Assembly: GCF_037038585.1 (NCBI RefSeq)
Contig: NW_027288748.1
Location: forward strand, 682,001 to 746,000
Origin: Patagioenas fasciata
Taxonomy: Eukaryota; Chordata; Aves; Columbiformes; Columbidae
Direction: 5' to 3'
Length of the DNA: 64,000 nt
Shown: positions 63,401 to 64,000 of the stretch, one piece after another
Numbering within the stretch: position 1 is the first letter of the stretch
Layout: the number at the start of each line of letters is the position of its first letter
The notes under the pieces: model-generated
The model's database searches: none
What the model was told of the DNA's origin: nothing
Seen by the model: only the letters and a program-made list of their open reading frames with translations
Translations under genes and position numbers: made by a program

Positions 63401-64000
63401 CAGGGCTCATTGAGACATCCCAGGAGCCCCCATTGTCCCCAGGGCCCATTGTGACATTCAGGGGACCCCTCTTTGTCCCCAGGGCCCATTGTGACATCCT
63501 GGGGACGCCCCCTTGTCCCCAGGGCTCATTGTGACGTCCCAAGACCCCCCATTGTCCCCAGGACCTATTGTGACATCCTCTGCACCCCCTTGTCCCCAGA
63601 GCTCATTGTGACATTCAGGGAACCCCTCTTTGTCCCCAGGGCCCATTGTGACATCCTGGGGACCCCCCCTTGTCCCCAGGGCCCATTGTGACGTCCCAGG
63701 AACCCCCATTGTCCCCAGGGCCCATTGTGACATCCTGGGGATCCCTCCTTGTCCCCAGAGCCCATTGTGACGTCCCAGGACCCCCCATTGTCCCCAGGAC
63801 CTATTGTGACATTCAGGGGACCCCCTTTGTCACTGGGGCCCATTGTGACACCATGGAGACCCCCGCTTGTCCTCAGGGTCCATTGTGACATCCTGGGCAC
63901 CCCCCATTTTCCCCAGGACCCATTGTGACATCCCATGACCCCCTTTGTCCCCAGTGCTATTGTGAAATCCTGGGGACCCCTTTTGTCCCCAGGGCCCATT
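54421..64000 (+). repeat. Higher-order repeat, ~2.63-2.78-kb period, four copies to the edge
   Basis: The rare unit containing CCCATGGTGATGTC appears at 54,421, 57,170, 59,798 and 62,582, spacings of 2,749, 2,628 and 2,784 bp. Other rare units (GGTCACTGGGGGCCATTGTG; GACCTACCATTGTCC; CACATTGTCCCCAGG after GGACACCC) follow with the same spacing. A further marker set repeats at 8,161 bp (54,997 and 63,158), the sum of the three periods. The copies look nearly identical, so the right end of the window is a young higher-order array about 70 monomers per period, continuing past 64,000. Confidence 0.85.

Larger units (their letters stand above)
28791..64000 (+). repeat. 39-bp GC-rich minisatellite, block 3 (forward orientation, continues past the right edge)
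   Basis: About 35.2 kb, roughly 900 units, of the same family and orientation as block 1. Compared with block 1, class B (ACGTCCCAGGACC) alternates more regularly with class A, and a class A variant with GGGGATCCCTCCTTGTCC is very frequent. GACATCCACTGCACC, GACATCCTCGGCACC and GACATCCTCTGCACC variants are largely confined to this block. Large secondary duplications are listed separately. Reading frames of up to about 400 codons exist on both strands purely because 39 is a multiple of three. No unique sequence longer than a unit was noticed inside the block. Confidence 0.97.

Noticed and set aside
1824-64000. CRISPR array
   Set aside because: Units are contiguous and diverged, with no unique spacers, no leader and no cas genes, and the context is eukaryotic.
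1-64000. tRNA, rRNA, endogenous retrovirus or DNA transposon
   Set aside because: Scanning by eye found no cloverleaf, ribosomal, LTR/gag/pol or transposase signature. A covariance-model and repeat-library search would be needed to exclude small relics.

Overview
The window looks like vertebrate, most likely avian, nuclear DNA from a small, GC-rich, satellite-rich chromosome or subtelomeric region. The evidence is a fragment resembling the 3' end of a CR1 LINE near 22.75-22.85 kb, degenerate TTAGGG-type repeats at 21.8-22.2 kb, CpG-rich promoter sequence with GT-AG splice signals, and dominance of short GC-rich tandem repeats. Nothing suggests prokaryotic gene organisation. The species cannot be named from the sequence.

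Layout: 1-720 is a 20-bp AT-rich minisatellite. 721-1823 is mostly non-repetitive, CpG-containing DNA without a confident gene. 1824-20982 is a 39-bp minisatellite, block 1. 20983-28790 is a mosaic island. In order it holds a dispersed ~88-bp element, unique DNA, telomere-like repeats, a 500-bp piece of the 39-bp minisatellite in reverse orientation, a CR1-like fragment, one acidic exon-like segment on the minus strand and a GGAA tract. It continues with a decamer minisatellite, a second, inverted copy of the ~88-bp element, a CCCCATTGA minisatellite, two TTCGGG minisatellites around a CpG-island promoter core, a 21-bp repeat, and the first two coding exons of an unidentified plus-strand gene. 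A degenerate 15-bp repeat closes the island. 28791-64000 is 39-bp minisatellite block 3, which runs off the right edge. About 86% of the window (roughly 55 kb) is the 39-bp family.

The 39-bp unit is two complementary 9-bp arms separated alternately by 7 and 14 nt, so each unit can fold with itself or with its neighbour. Because 39 is 13 codons, stops are rarely met in several frames on both strands, which yields hundreds of long but spurious ORFs. The arrays also contain large secondary duplications: ~0.87/1.73/2.6 kb near 4-9 kb, 5.56 kb between 12-14 and 18-20 kb, 2.71 kb at 32.7-38.1 kb, 4.70 kb at 45-52 kb, and a 2.63-2.78 kb higher-order repeat from ~54 kb to the right edge.

The only credible genes are partial: the 5' end of a plus-strand gene (ATG at 27655, two exons, downstream exons absent from the window) and an exon-like acidic segment on the minus strand (23084-23241). 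I recognised neither. No tRNA, rRNA, CRISPR array or viral gene was seen.
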